Source: a bacterium (GTDB lineage Bacteria > Planctomycetota > UBA1135 > UBA2386). From it: DNA of 64,000 nt. The stretch spans positions 266,113 through 330,112 of the forward strand of contig JANSXC010000004.1 of NCBI GenBank assembly GCA_024743115.1, written 5' to 3'. This document shows, in pieces, positions 1 through 8,751 of the stretch. The notes under the pieces are model-generated. The model did no database searches, was not told where the DNA came from, and saw only the letters and a list, made by a program, of their open reading frames with translations. Position 1 is the first letter of the stretch. Every line of letters starts with the position of its first letter. The translations under genes and the position numbers were made by a program.

Positions 1-606
1 CCAGTTGTCGATCGGGTAGTTGAACGCCTCGAGGATGCGCGGGTTGTCGTCGTCACCACTGTGGCGCTCGAGCATCGCTTCGGCTTCCTCGCGGCCGTCA
101 CCGCCGAAGTGCGTGTGCAGCAGGTAGACCATCGCCCAGAGGTGGCGGCCTTCTTCGACGTTGACCTGGCACAGCGAACGCAGGTCGTGCAGCGACGGCG
201 CCGTGTGGCCCAGCATGCGCTGCTGTTCGACCGACGCCGGTTCCGTGTCGCCCTGGGTCACGATCAGGCGGCGCAGCCGGTTGCGGAACTCACCCGGGAC
301 CTCGTTCCAGACCGGCTCGCCCATGCTGTCGCCGAAGTGGATCTTGCGATCCTCGGGGGCGTCGGCGAGGAAGATGCCCCACCGGTAATCCGGCATCTTG
401 ACGTAATCGAAGTGGGCCCAGCCACCCTTGCCGACGCCGACCGCCGTGCGCAGGTAGATGTCGTGGCCGTTGAAGTCGGACGGGCCGAGCTCCTTCCACC
501 AGTCGATGAACTGCGGCTGCCACTTCTCGAGGGCGCGCATCAGGCGCTTGTTGTCGCGCAGGCCGACGTTGTTGGGGATCTTGGCTTCGAGATCGACGGT
601 GCTCAT
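1..606 (-). CDS. boxB: Benzoyl-CoA 2,3-epoxidase/oxygenase subunit BoxB (N-terminal part; runs off window start)
   Basis: Minus-strand translation MSTVDLEAKIPNNVGLRDNKRLMRALEKWQPQFIDWWKELGPSDFNGHDIYLRTAVGVGKGGWAHFDYVKMPDYRWGIF... matches the BoxB N-terminus as recalled; adjacent to boxC. Confidence 0.9.
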   Translation of the reverse strand, partial: MSTVDLEAKIPNNVGLRDNKRLMRALEKWQPQFIDWWKELGPSDFNGHDIYLRTAVGVGKGGWAHFDYVKMPDYRWGIFLADAPEDRKIHFGDSMGEPVWNEVPGEFRNRLRRLIVTQGDTEPASVEQQRMLGHTAPSLHDLRSLCQVNVEEGRHLWAMVYLLHTHFGGDGREEAEAMLERHSGDDDNPRILEAFNYPIDNW

Positions 607-685
607 GGGTTCGTCCGTTTGCCCCTTCGAAGGGCTCGGGTGAATGGGGTTGGTTGGTCGTTCGGATGGGCTGGCTGCGGTTGGG

Positions 686-2308
686 CTACGTGCGACGCCA
701 GTCGTACTTCGCGCTCTCGGGCGCGCCGTAGCGCGTGAGGGCTCCTTCGTCGCCCGTCGCGTTCGGACGCGTAAAGATCCAGTTTTGCCACGCGCTGAGA
801 CGGCCGAAGATCTTGCTGTCGCAGTTCTCGGCGCCGCCGAAGCGCAGCGAGGCTTCCATGCCCGTGAGTGCGTCCGGCGACATCGATACGCGTTCTTCGA
901 GCGCGATGCGGACTTCGTCGTCCCAGTCGAGGTCGTCGAGGAGAAACGTGATCAGGCCGTGCTCGTCCGCGTCGTAGACGTCATAGGTCGCGGGCTCGCT
1001 CGCGAGCTTGTCGGCCTGCTCGGGCGTGCTGAGAAAGCGGTTGTGCAGCCGCGTCATGCCGTGGCTCATCGGCAGCGTGCCGTTGCTGAGCGGGCCGATC
1101 GCGAACTTGACCGCGTCGTCCTCGAGCGCGTAGACGCGGTCGCAGGCGAGCGTCATCTCGAGGAACGCGCCGGCGCAGTTGGAGTCGGCATCGACGAGTG
1201 CGTACATCGAGCGCGCGTTGAGGTCCCAGCGGCGCAGCACGCGCGCCATCAGCAGCAGGATCTCGTTGCAGAGCCAGTGGCCTTTGTCGGCCTGCAGGTC
1301 CTGCTCGATCTGCAGCAATGCGTCGCGGTCACCGCGTGTCTTGAGCACGATGAGGCCGATCTCCTCGTGATCGAAGCGCAGCTGCAGCAGCGCGTCGTCG
1401 AGCTCGCGGAACGCGCGGATCGCCCACGCGGCGCTGCCCGCCTGCTCGTAGTCCGCACCGTTCTTCGGCTGGTCACCCGTCGGGCCCTGGACCGTCAGCG
1501 TCGCGCGGCGCTCCTCGGGCTCGACGTCGATCCGGACGTGGTTGTAGGTGTAGGTGTTACCGTCGCGCTGATGCTCGATGGGCTCGAGCGTGATGCCCGC
1601 CTTGGCTTTCTCCGGCATCGAGGCGGCGAGCTCGGTGGCGCGCTCCTGCACCTTGTCGGCGAACTTCGACTTCGGCCAGATCTCGTCGACGAAGCCCCAC
1701 TGTTTGGCCTTCTTGCCGCGCAGGCCCTCGGCCATCGTGCAGAACACGTCGGCGCGATCGCGGCGGATCTTGCGCTTGTCGACGAGGCGCGTGAGGCCGC
1801 CCGTGCCCGGCAGCACCGCGAGGAGCGGCACCTCGGGCAGCGACACCGCGGAGTTGTTGTCGTTGACGAGGTGGATCTCGTCACACGCGAGTGCGAGCTC
1901 GTAGCCGCCGCCCGCGCACGCCGCGTTGATCGCACAGATCGACTTCAGGTTGCTGCGGGTGCTGGCGTCCTCGAGCGACAGCCGCGTTTCGTTCGTGTAC
2001 TTGCAGAAGTTGACTTTGAACGGGTGCGTGCTCGCGCCGAGCATGCCGATGTTCGCGCCCGCGCAGAAGGCGCGTTCCTGACCACTGCCGACGACGACGA
2101 CCTTCACGTTGGGGTGCTCGAACCGCAGTCGCTGGATCGAGTCGGCGAGCTCCATGTCGACCCCGAGGTCGTAGCTGTTGAGCTTCAGCTCGTAGCCGGA
2201 TTTGAAGGGGTGCTCCGGGTCGACGTTCATGCGCAGATGCGCGACGTCGCCGTCGATCTTCAGATCCCAGTGGTGATACGAGTCGGGGTGGCGGTTGAAA
2301 TTGGTCAT
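686..2308 (-). CDS. boxC: Benzoyl-CoA-dihydrodiol lyase BoxC (enoyl-CoA hydratase family)
   Basis: MTNFNRHPDSYHHWDLKIDGDVAHLRMNVDPEHPFKSGYELKLNSYDLGVDMELADSIQRLRFEHPNVKVVVVGSGQERAFCAGANIGMLG; start chosen at the internal Met 2308 within the 686..2380 ORF. Confidence 0.9.
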   Translation of the reverse strand: MTNFNRHPDSYHHWDLKIDGDVAHLRMNVDPEHPFKSGYELKLNSYDLGVDMELADSIQRLRFEHPNVKVVVVGSGQERAFCAGANIGMLGASTHPFKVNFCKYTNETRLSLEDASTRSNLKSICAINAACAGGGYELALACDEIHLVNDNNSAVSLPEVPLLAVLPGTGGLTRLVDKRKIRRDRADVFCTMAEGLRGKKAKQWGFVDEIWPKSKFADKVQERATELAASMPEKAKAGITLEPIEHQRDGNTYTYNHVRIDVEPEERRATLTVQGPTGDQPKNGADYEQAGSAAWAIRAFRELDDALLQLRFDHEEIGLIVLKTRGDRDALLQIEQDLQADKGHWLCNEILLLMARVLRRWDLNARSMYALVDADSNCAGAFLEMTLACDRVYALEDDAVKFAIGPLSNGTLPMSHGMTRLHNRFLSTPEQADKLASEPATYDVYDADEHGLITFLLDDLDWDDEVRIALEERVSMSPDALTGMEASLRFGGAENCDSKIFGRLSAWQNWIFTRPNATGDEGALTRYGAPESAKYDWRRT

Positions 2309-2695
2309 TGGCGTCGGGGGCGGTGTGGTAGCCGCGCAAAATTCGGCTTCGAACAATAGCGTGGTCCCGGCGGGCCGCAAGCAGCATGGTGCATCCTCCG
2401 CGATCCTCAGTGGGCACTATAATGCAGTTTCGGGACTGATCGGATGAGTGGGAAAGACCGGGGCTGTTCGGAATCCGGACACGCGCGACCACCGCCCGAG
2501 GATGCTCCGGCGGTAGAAGGCTGGTGTGATCGGCGGCTGCGGCGACCTGGACGGGCCGGTTTCCCGGTCGCCCTAGATGGCGTAAGCGTCGAATTTACAA
2601 TGGATAATGAAGTGCCGTTTCCGGCCGCTCGGGCGTGTCCGGCGCGGTGTGAGCGCCGCCGATCGAAACGCGCCAGGTGGCCCCGATGCTGCGTA

Positions 2696-2710
2696 TGGCA
2701 CACTGGTTGC
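2696..2710 (+). promoter_or_regulatory. Putative sigma54 (-24/-12) promoter TGGCAC-ACTGG-TTGC
   Basis: Exact TGGCAC-N5-TTGC with GG-N10-GC spacing, 54 bp before the ATG at 2764; downstream operon encodes a sigma54 activator. Confidence 0.7.
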
Positions 2711-2763
2711 GCTCGTGACGGCGCGCACCCTACTCCGTGCACCCCCAGAACTGCCTCCAACCG

Positions 2764-4170
2764 ATGCCTCACACCCTTCCCCGAGCTCTCGCGTTCGCCG
2801 GCCTGGCGGGCTCCCTCTTCCTATCTGCAGCCTGCAGTGGCGGTTCCGATAGCTCTCCGACGACGACCACCAGTGCCGGCAGCGGCGCCGTGCACGTCCT
2901 GCTCGACACGGCGGCTGGCTCCGATGCGTTCGTCCAGGGCCAGGTCGTGGCGGTGACGCTCGAGCCGACGACCGGTGGTTCGACCCCCAACCTGCTCGAC
3001 GCGCCCGTCGAGTTCACCCTGACGGATCCGTTGGGCAGCGCGGCCGGGCTCGTGTTGCGCGAGGTCGCGTCGGGTTCGTTCGCGGCGGTCCGGCTCGTGA
3101 TCGCGCCGGGCAGCACGTCCGCGACGTATCCGAACGGCGCGCGGTATCCGGTCACGATGCCCGCGGAGTTGCGCATCACGTTCGACGAACCGCTCGCGCA
3201 TGACGCGAGCGGCGAGTCCTGGGTGGTCGCCGGTCACTACGGCGCGGCGCCGCCGGCCGGCGCAACGGCCGCTTTCTCGTGGCAGCCGATGCTGCGCGCT
3301 TTCGCCGACGAGGTCGGGGTCGCTCGTTCGAGTCTCGATGTCGTGCTCGTCGAGTCCGGTGGCCTGACGGTCACGGACGCCGCGCAACGGGAGGGTCGCC
3401 TGTGGCTGACCTTCGAGGCCTCTTCGGCGTTCTACGATGCGGCGGGCAACCGCTATCCCGATGCGGCTGCATTCGTCGCGGCGACGACCACGGGGACGCA
3501 GGTCGACTGCAAGGGACGGCTGTCGCGCACGGGAACGCTGCGCCTCGACGAGATTCGTCAGGCGCCGGTCACCGGTAACACACGCGCCCGCCTCATCGGC
3601 CGCATCACGCAGATCGACGTCGGCGCGGAGGTCTTCTGGATGGACGTGTTCGCCGAAGCTAGGCGCGGCGAGTCGCAGACGTTCCTGCCGCTGCCTTCGC
3701 GCGCGCGCGTCGATGCGGCAAATGCCGAGCTCGAGCGGCCGAACGATCGCTACCTGGCCTTCAACGAACTGCAGGTCGGCAACCTCGCAAAGGTCGAATG
3801 GCACAGTCGGCAGCCGAACCAGAACGGCATCGAGGATGTCGTTGCACGCGAGGTGGAGGTGGCGCCGGCCAGCGGTGTCGGCATGCGGCCCGAGTGGCAG
3901 GGCCGGGTCGACGCCGTCGATCTCACTCTGCGGACCATCACGGTGGTGCGGCGTGATCGTCCGCTGGTCGTCAACGGTCAGGTCCAGAGCTCGATCGTCG
4001 TGCACGTGCCGACCGGACTTGCGATCGAGCGCCGGGCCGACCGTGGTGGCGGACGTTCGATGATCGGGCTCGACGGGGTCCTGCCAGGTCAGGATCGTAT
4101 CTGGATACGCGGTCGGGTGACCGCCGCCAGCGAGGTCGAGGCCAACCGGTTGCGCGTGCGCGTCGACTGA
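2764..4170 (+). CDS. Secreted lipoprotein, DUF4382/DUF5666-like beta-rich domains
   Basis: MPHTLPRALAFAGLAGSLFLSAACSGGSDSS lipobox (LSAAC); domain names are tentative from pattern (GAVHVLLDTA..., RARLIGRITQIDVG...). Confidence 0.65.
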   Translation: MPHTLPRALAFAGLAGSLFLSAACSGGSDSSPTTTTSAGSGAVHVLLDTAAGSDAFVQGQVVAVTLEPTTGGSTPNLLDAPVEFTLTDPLGSAAGLVLREVASGSFAAVRLVIAPGSTSATYPNGARYPVTMPAELRITFDEPLAHDASGESWVVAGHYGAAPPAGATAAFSWQPMLRAFADEVGVARSSLDVVLVESGGLTVTDAAQREGRLWLTFEASSAFYDAAGNRYPDAAAFVAATTTGTQVDCKGRLSRTGTLRLDEIRQAPVTGNTRARLIGRITQIDVGAEVFWMDVFAEARRGESQTFLPLPSRARVDAANAELERPNDRYLAFNELQVGNLAKVEWHSRQPNQNGIEDVVAREVEVAPASGVGMRPEWQGRVDAVDLTLRTITVVRRDRPLVVNGQVQSSIVVHVPTGLAIERRADRGGGRSMIGLDGVLPGQDRIWIRGRVTAASEVEANRLRVRVD

Positions 4171-4190
4171 CGCACCACTGGCTTCGTCTC

Positions 4191-7100
4191 GTGACCGAGT
4201 CCGTCGCCGAACTGCTGGCCCAATTCGCGGGTCGCTTCACGACCCGGGCCGAGTACCCGGGCGGTGAAGGCGTGACGCTCCGCGTTGCCGATTCCGACGG
4301 CACGGACCGCGTGCTCAAGGTGCTGCCGCAGGGCGTGCCACCCTCGGAGGCCTCGGTGCTACTGTCGCTGCGGCATCCTGCGATCCCGGCCATCCACGAG
4401 ATCGGGGAGCTGTCCGACGGCCGGATGTTCGTGGTCCGTGAGCATCGCGATGGCGACGCGCTCGCGCGGTTGTCCGCAGACCCCGCGCTGCTGCTCGATG
4501 AGGTGCGACAGATCCTCGAGGTGCTTGCGTTCGTGCACCTGCGCAGTGTCGTTCATCTCGATCTCAAACCGCAGAACCTCGTGCGGGATGCGGTGGGACG
4601 GCTGCATCTGCTCGACTTCGGTCTCGCCACACGGGTCGGCGATCGTGGCCAGGGTGGCACGCCGTTCTTCGCTGCACCCGAACTGCTGCTCGGCGCCGTG
4701 CCGGACCCGCGGGCCGACCTGTTCTCGGTCGGCGCGATGGTGGCGCAAGCATTGTGGCCGAGTTCGCGGTTGCCACTCGCTCGATTCGTGCAGCGCTTTC
4801 CGCGCGAGGACTTCTGGAGCGCGGCCGGGGTCGGGCCCTCCGCGTTCCCAGCGCCGTTCGACGGTTTCCTCGAGCGTAGCCTCGCACGTCGACCGGTCGA
4901 GCGCTTCCAGGATGCGCAGGCAGCGATCGAGTTCCTGTGCGGAGGCTCGGGCCGGCCATCCCTCGCAGCGCTGCGGCCCGACCCGATTGAACTATGGCGT
5001 ACGGAGATCGAGCAGGCGGCAGCGGTCGCTGGCGATCTCGTCGTGCGTGGCGCCGGGCCCGCCGACCGGCGCGCTATCGCAATGCATCTGCAGTGCATCG
5101 TCGATGGCGTGAGTTCCTTCGACGAGCGGCCCGGCGAGGTCGTCCTCGTGCGGGATGGTACCGGGCCGGCGATGTGCAGGTTGCCAGCGATCGAGCCTCC
5201 GCGTTTGGCCGCGTGGCTCGGTGACACGTTCGTCGGACTCGATTCGCGCACCAGCCTGCAGGCGGCGGAGCTGCTCGCCGCGCGCGGTGCCAGCGACTCG
5301 GGAGAAGTCGCCGGTCAGCTTGTCGAACTAGTCGAGCGTGGTGAGATCACCCCCGCCGGCACCGGTTGGGTCTGGCCGGCCGCCGCCGCGGGACGCCTCG
5401 GGGCGTGCGCAGAGCCTGCGACGGCGGGCGAGTCGCCAGCTCGAGCCAGTGCCACGAGACCCGAAGACATCCGCGCGATTGCCGCCGCCGGTCGTTCGGA
5501 GGTCGCGGTAGCGGCGTGGCGGCGAGTCGCCGAAGCGATCCCGGACTCCGAACGAGAACTGCGTCATGCGCTCGCGGACGGGCTGCTCGATGCGGGAGAG
5601 CCGGCGAAGGCGCTACCGTTCTGCGCGGATGCACCCGTGCTCCGCGTGCAGTGCCTGTTGGACATGGGGCAGGTGGAGGCAGCGGAGCGTGAGCTCCAAC
5701 GTGTCGGGAGTGAGGACCCGCACCCACGGCGGCGTCGCATGGCGGCGCAACTTCTGCTGGCGCGTGGTCATGCGGCTGCGGCGGCTGATGGCTTGGCGGA
5801 AGCGGACACGGTTCCCGAACTGTTGACGCGAGCTGCAGCGCTCGAGGTTGCGGGTCGCGACGAGGAGTCCGATGCGACGCTTACGCGTGTGGCTGAGTGC
5901 AAGGGTGACGCACTCGACCGACCGTACCTGCGAGCGAGCCAGCTCACTATCCGTGGGCATCTCGCGCGCAAGAACACAGAACTCGAGCGGGCGATGGACT
6001 GCTTCGAGGCCGCGCGCGAGACGCTGCTCCAGGTCGGGCACGTGCGTCATGCCGCGTCCGCACAGCTCAACCTCGGGGTCATCGAAAAGGACCGCGGTGA
6101 GTTCGATCGCGCGGTGAACCTCCTGCGCGAAGCCCGCGCGCTCTACGAGCACGCGGGCGACGCGGCCGGAATGGCGATCGCCGCGGCGAACCTGGGCAGT
6201 ACGGCGCTCGCGCGCGGGGATGCAGTGGCTGCGAAGCCGTGGCTCGAGACCGCTGTTCGCGAACTCGCTCGGCTCGGTAATCGCGACGCCGGGCAAAAAG
6301 CCGAAGCGCTGCTGGCGCGCGCGACGGCACAGCTCGCGAGCAAACCCGCAGCGATCGCGCCCCGGGCCGACGATAAGCTGGCGGCCACCATGCCGCCGAG
6401 TTCTGGTCCGAGCCGCGAGTTGTTCCGCACGTTCCTCGCGGTCAATCGCAAGCTCGCGCAGCTCGCCGATCTCGATCAGGCGATGCATTACCTGCTCGAT
6501 GCGGCGGTGACGTTGAGCGGCGGTCGGCAGGGCTACCTGCTCGTCGTCGGTGACGATGGTGTGCGCCGGGAGTTCCAGAGCGGCAGCGCGAGTGGCGCGG
6601 CGCAGGCCTTCAGCCGGTCGCTCGCGCATCGGGCGATCGAGCGGCAGGCGACCCTGACCGGGGCCGATGGATTGGCCGATCGCGAACTGCAGGACATGCC
6701 GTCGATCCGGAATCTCGAGGTCCGGTCCGCGATCTGCGCGCCGTTCCGGTCGGCGGGCGGCGTCGCGGGTGCGCTTTACGTCGAACATGCCGGCCGAGCG
6801 GATGCGTTCGGAGCTTCCGACAAGGAGGCACTCGAGGTGCTCGCGGATCAGGCGGCGATCGCGGTCGATCGCATGCGACGGGAGGAGGCGCTCGTGCACG
6901 ACCTGCAGGCCAGTCGCCGTGAGCTCGCGGTCGTGCAGCGTCGTGGGCGGCGCGGCGGCACGAAGCTGCTCGGCGACAGCCCGGCGATGAAGACTCTGCG
7001 GTCGGAGATCCAGAAGCTCGCGCCGCTCGATCTGTCGATCCTCGTGCTCGGTGAGACGGGCACGGGCAAGGAACTCGTCGCCCGTTCACTTCACGAGCAG

Positions 7101-7892
7101 AGTGGCCGCCGGCGTGAGCCGTTCGTCGCCGAGAACTGCTCTGCGCTGCCGGCCGAATTGCTCGAACGCGAACTCTTCGGTCACGTGCAGGGTGCGTTCA
7201 CGGGCGCGGACGCCGACAAGCCGGGACTGCTCGAGCTTGCGAGTGGCGGCACGTTGTTCCTCGACGAGGTCGGTGACATGCCGGCGGCGATGCAGGCGAA
7301 GCTGCTACGTGCGCTGCAGGAGCAGTCGATTCGTCGGGTCGGTGGCAGTGACCTGATCTCGCTCGACCTCCGGGTGATCGCCGCGACGCACAAGGATCTG
7401 CGTGCGATGGTGGCGAGTGGCGAGTTCCGCGAGGACCTGTTCTTCCGGCTCGCCGGCGTCGAACTGCGGGTGCCACCGTTGCGAGAGCGCGTCGGCGACG
7501 TCGAGCAGCTCGCGGCGCACTTCCTCGCCGCGCACAGCCAGCAACACGGTCGTGAGCTGCGGCTCGGTGGCGTCGCGCGGGCGGCGCTGACCGGCTATGC
7601 CTGGCCGGGCAACGTGCGCGAGCTCGATCATGTGATGGCGCGTGCCGCACTGCTCACGGAGCGTGACGAGGTGATCGATCTCCAGCTGCCCGAAGGGCCC
7701 GCGGCCGTCGCGGCGAGCGCGGTCGGCGAGCCACGAGGCGCGAATGCGGTCGAGACGCTCAAGGCCGTCGAGCGGCGGGCGATCGTTGCCGCGATGCAGG
7801 CGCTCGGTGGCGACAAGACGAAGGCCGCCAAGGCGCTCGGGATCTCGCGCACCGCGCTCTACGAGAAGCTCAAGCGGCACGGCATCGACTGA
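4191..7892 (+). CDS. Ser/Thr protein kinase - TPR - GAF - sigma54-interaction AAA+ - Fis HTH regulator fusion
   Basis: Kinase motifs HLDLKPQNLV and LLDFGLAT with APE; central TPR-like repeats; GAF; GETGTGKELVARSLHEQSGR, GAFTGAD, WPGNVREL; C-terminal HTH KTKAAKALGISRTALYEKLKRHG. Confidence 0.92.
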   Translation: MTESVAELLAQFAGRFTTRAEYPGGEGVTLRVADSDGTDRVLKVLPQGVPPSEASVLLSLRHPAIPAIHEIGELSDGRMFVVREHRDGDALARLSADPALLLDEVRQILEVLAFVHLRSVVHLDLKPQNLVRDAVGRLHLLDFGLATRVGDRGQGGTPFFAAPELLLGAVPDPRADLFSVGAMVAQALWPSSRLPLARFVQRFPREDFWSAAGVGPSAFPAPFDGFLERSLARRPVERFQDAQAAIEFLCGGSGRPSLAALRPDPIELWRTEIEQAAAVAGDLVVRGAGPADRRAIAMHLQCIVDGVSSFDERPGEVVLVRDGTGPAMCRLPAIEPPRLAAWLGDTFVGLDSRTSLQAAELLAARGASDSGEVAGQLVELVERGEITPAGTGWVWPAAAAGRLGACAEPATAGESPARASATRPEDIRAIAAAGRSEVAVAAWRRVAEAIPDSERELRHALADGLLDAGEPAKALPFCADAPVLRVQCLLDMGQVEAAERELQRVGSEDPHPRRRRMAAQLLLARGHAAAAADGLAEADTVPELLTRAAALEVAGRDEESDATLTRVAECKGDALDRPYLRASQLTIRGHLARKNTELERAMDCFEAARETLLQVGHVRHAASAQLNLGVIEKDRGEFDRAVNLLREARALYEHAGDAAGMAIAAANLGSTALARGDAVAAKPWLETAVRELARLGNRDAGQKAEALLARATAQLASKPAAIAPRADDKLAATMPPSSGPSRELFRTFLAVNRKLAQLADLDQAMHYLLDAAVTLSGGRQGYLLVVGDDGVRREFQSGSASGAAQAFSRSLAHRAIERQATLTGADGLADRELQDMPSIRNLEVRSAICAPFRSAGGVAGALYVEHAGRADAFGASDKEALEVLADQAAIAVDRMRREEALVHDLQASRRELAVVQRRGRRGGTKLLGDSPAMKTLRSEIQKLAPLDLSILVLGETGTGKELVARSLHEQSGRRREPFVAENCSALPAELLERELFGHVQGAFTGADADKPGLLELASGGTLFLDEVGDMPAAMQAKLLRALQEQSIRRVGGSDLISLDLRVIAATHKDLRAMVASGEFREDLFFRLAGVELRVPPLRERVGDVEQLAAHFLAAHSQQHGRELRLGGVARAALTGYAWPGNVRELDHVMARAALLTERDEVIDLQLPEGPAAVAASAVGEPRGANAVETLKAVERRAIVAAMQALGGDKTKAAKALGISRTALYEKLKRHGID

Positions 7893-7994
7893 GCTACGTC
7901 CTTGGGCGCATGAAGCGCTGTTCGGGTGCTCGGGATCCGTGCATCGCGATCGGGTGGGTGCCCGCAATGTGAACGTCGGCCAGCGACTCAGCGT

Positions 7995-8009
7995 TGGCAC
8001 GGACGTTGC
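7995..8009 (+). promoter_or_regulatory. Putative sigma54 (-24/-12) promoter TGGCAC-GGACG-TTGC
   Basis: Exact TGGCAC-N5-TTGC, 50 bp before the ATG at 8059. Confidence 0.65.
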
Positions 8010-8058
8010 GAATGAGTGGTCGTTCGAAACAACCTACCGCCAAGAAGGCCAACGAATC

Positions 8059-8661
8059 ATGACCGCAACGCCCCGAACCGTTTCCCTGTTCGCCCTCGCC
8101 CTGTCGACGACCCTGTCGCTCGGCCTCACGGCCCAGACCCACACCTTGCGCGGTGGGGTCGAAGACGTGCGCAATACGCAGAACCAGTTCTATCTGGATT
8201 GCACGAGCATCCCGATAGTCAGCAGCACCATCAACCTCAACCTCTGGACCAACACCGATGCGACCATGCAGGTCAAAAACGTCGGCACGGCGCAGGCGCC
8301 GGTGCTGCAGGTCGACTCCATTGCGGCGACGCCGAAGATATTCGACATGGGCAATCTGCGCTTCGGCGAAGCGAAGACCTGGGAGGTCAATGCGCCCGTC
8401 GGTGCGTTTGCGATGGTATTCGTGGACTTCCCGTGGAACACCGGATTCCGGCCCTACGGTGCGATGGGCTCGTGGGTCCTCGGTCCGGCGCCGGTGTCGT
8501 TCCGTTCGGGCTTCTCCGGCGCCGGCAATCAGTTCCAGTTCCAGTTCACGATGCCGAACCTGCCGCAATACACGGGCCTCGAACTCGTCGGTCAGGCCCT
8601 CGTCGTCGATGGCGGCACCTGGGCGCTGAGCAACCCGGATTGCCGGGTCGTCGGGAACTGA
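8059..8661 (+). CDS. Small secreted protein of unknown function
   Basis: Signal peptide MTATPRTVSLFALALSTTLSLGLTAQ; no recognised domain. Confidence 0.7.
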   Translation: MTATPRTVSLFALALSTTLSLGLTAQTHTLRGGVEDVRNTQNQFYLDCTSIPIVSSTINLNLWTNTDATMQVKNVGTAQAPVLQVDSIAATPKIFDMGNLRFGEAKTWEVNAPVGAFAMVFVDFPWNTGFRPYGAMGSWVLGPAPVSFRSGFSGAGNQFQFQFTMPNLPQYTGLELVGQALVVDGGTWALSNPDCRVVGN

Positions 8662-8670
8662 GGTGCCGAG

Positions 8671-8690
8671 CCTGGCGACGGTGCGCCAGG
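8671..8690 (+). terminator. Hairpin CCTGGCG-ACGGTG-CGCCAGG 3' of the small secreted protein gene
   Basis: Perfect 7-bp stem just after stop 8661; no T-run, so terminator function is uncertain. Confidence 0.35.
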
Positions 8691-8751
8691 GCCGTAACCC
8701 GACCGTCGCAAGGTGCTATCCTTGTCTCCTGCCGTTTACCTCCGACGCTCG

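Noticed and set aside
644-2359. 571-aa plus-strand ORF opposite boxC
   Set aside because: Arg/Ala/Val/Glu-rich shadow frame typical of high GC3; boxC on the minus strand is clearly the real gene.
2412-2425. GGGCACTATAATGC as an additional sigma54 promoter
   Set aside because: GGCAC and GC are one base too close (9 instead of 10 between GG and GC); may instead contain a -10-like TATAAT.
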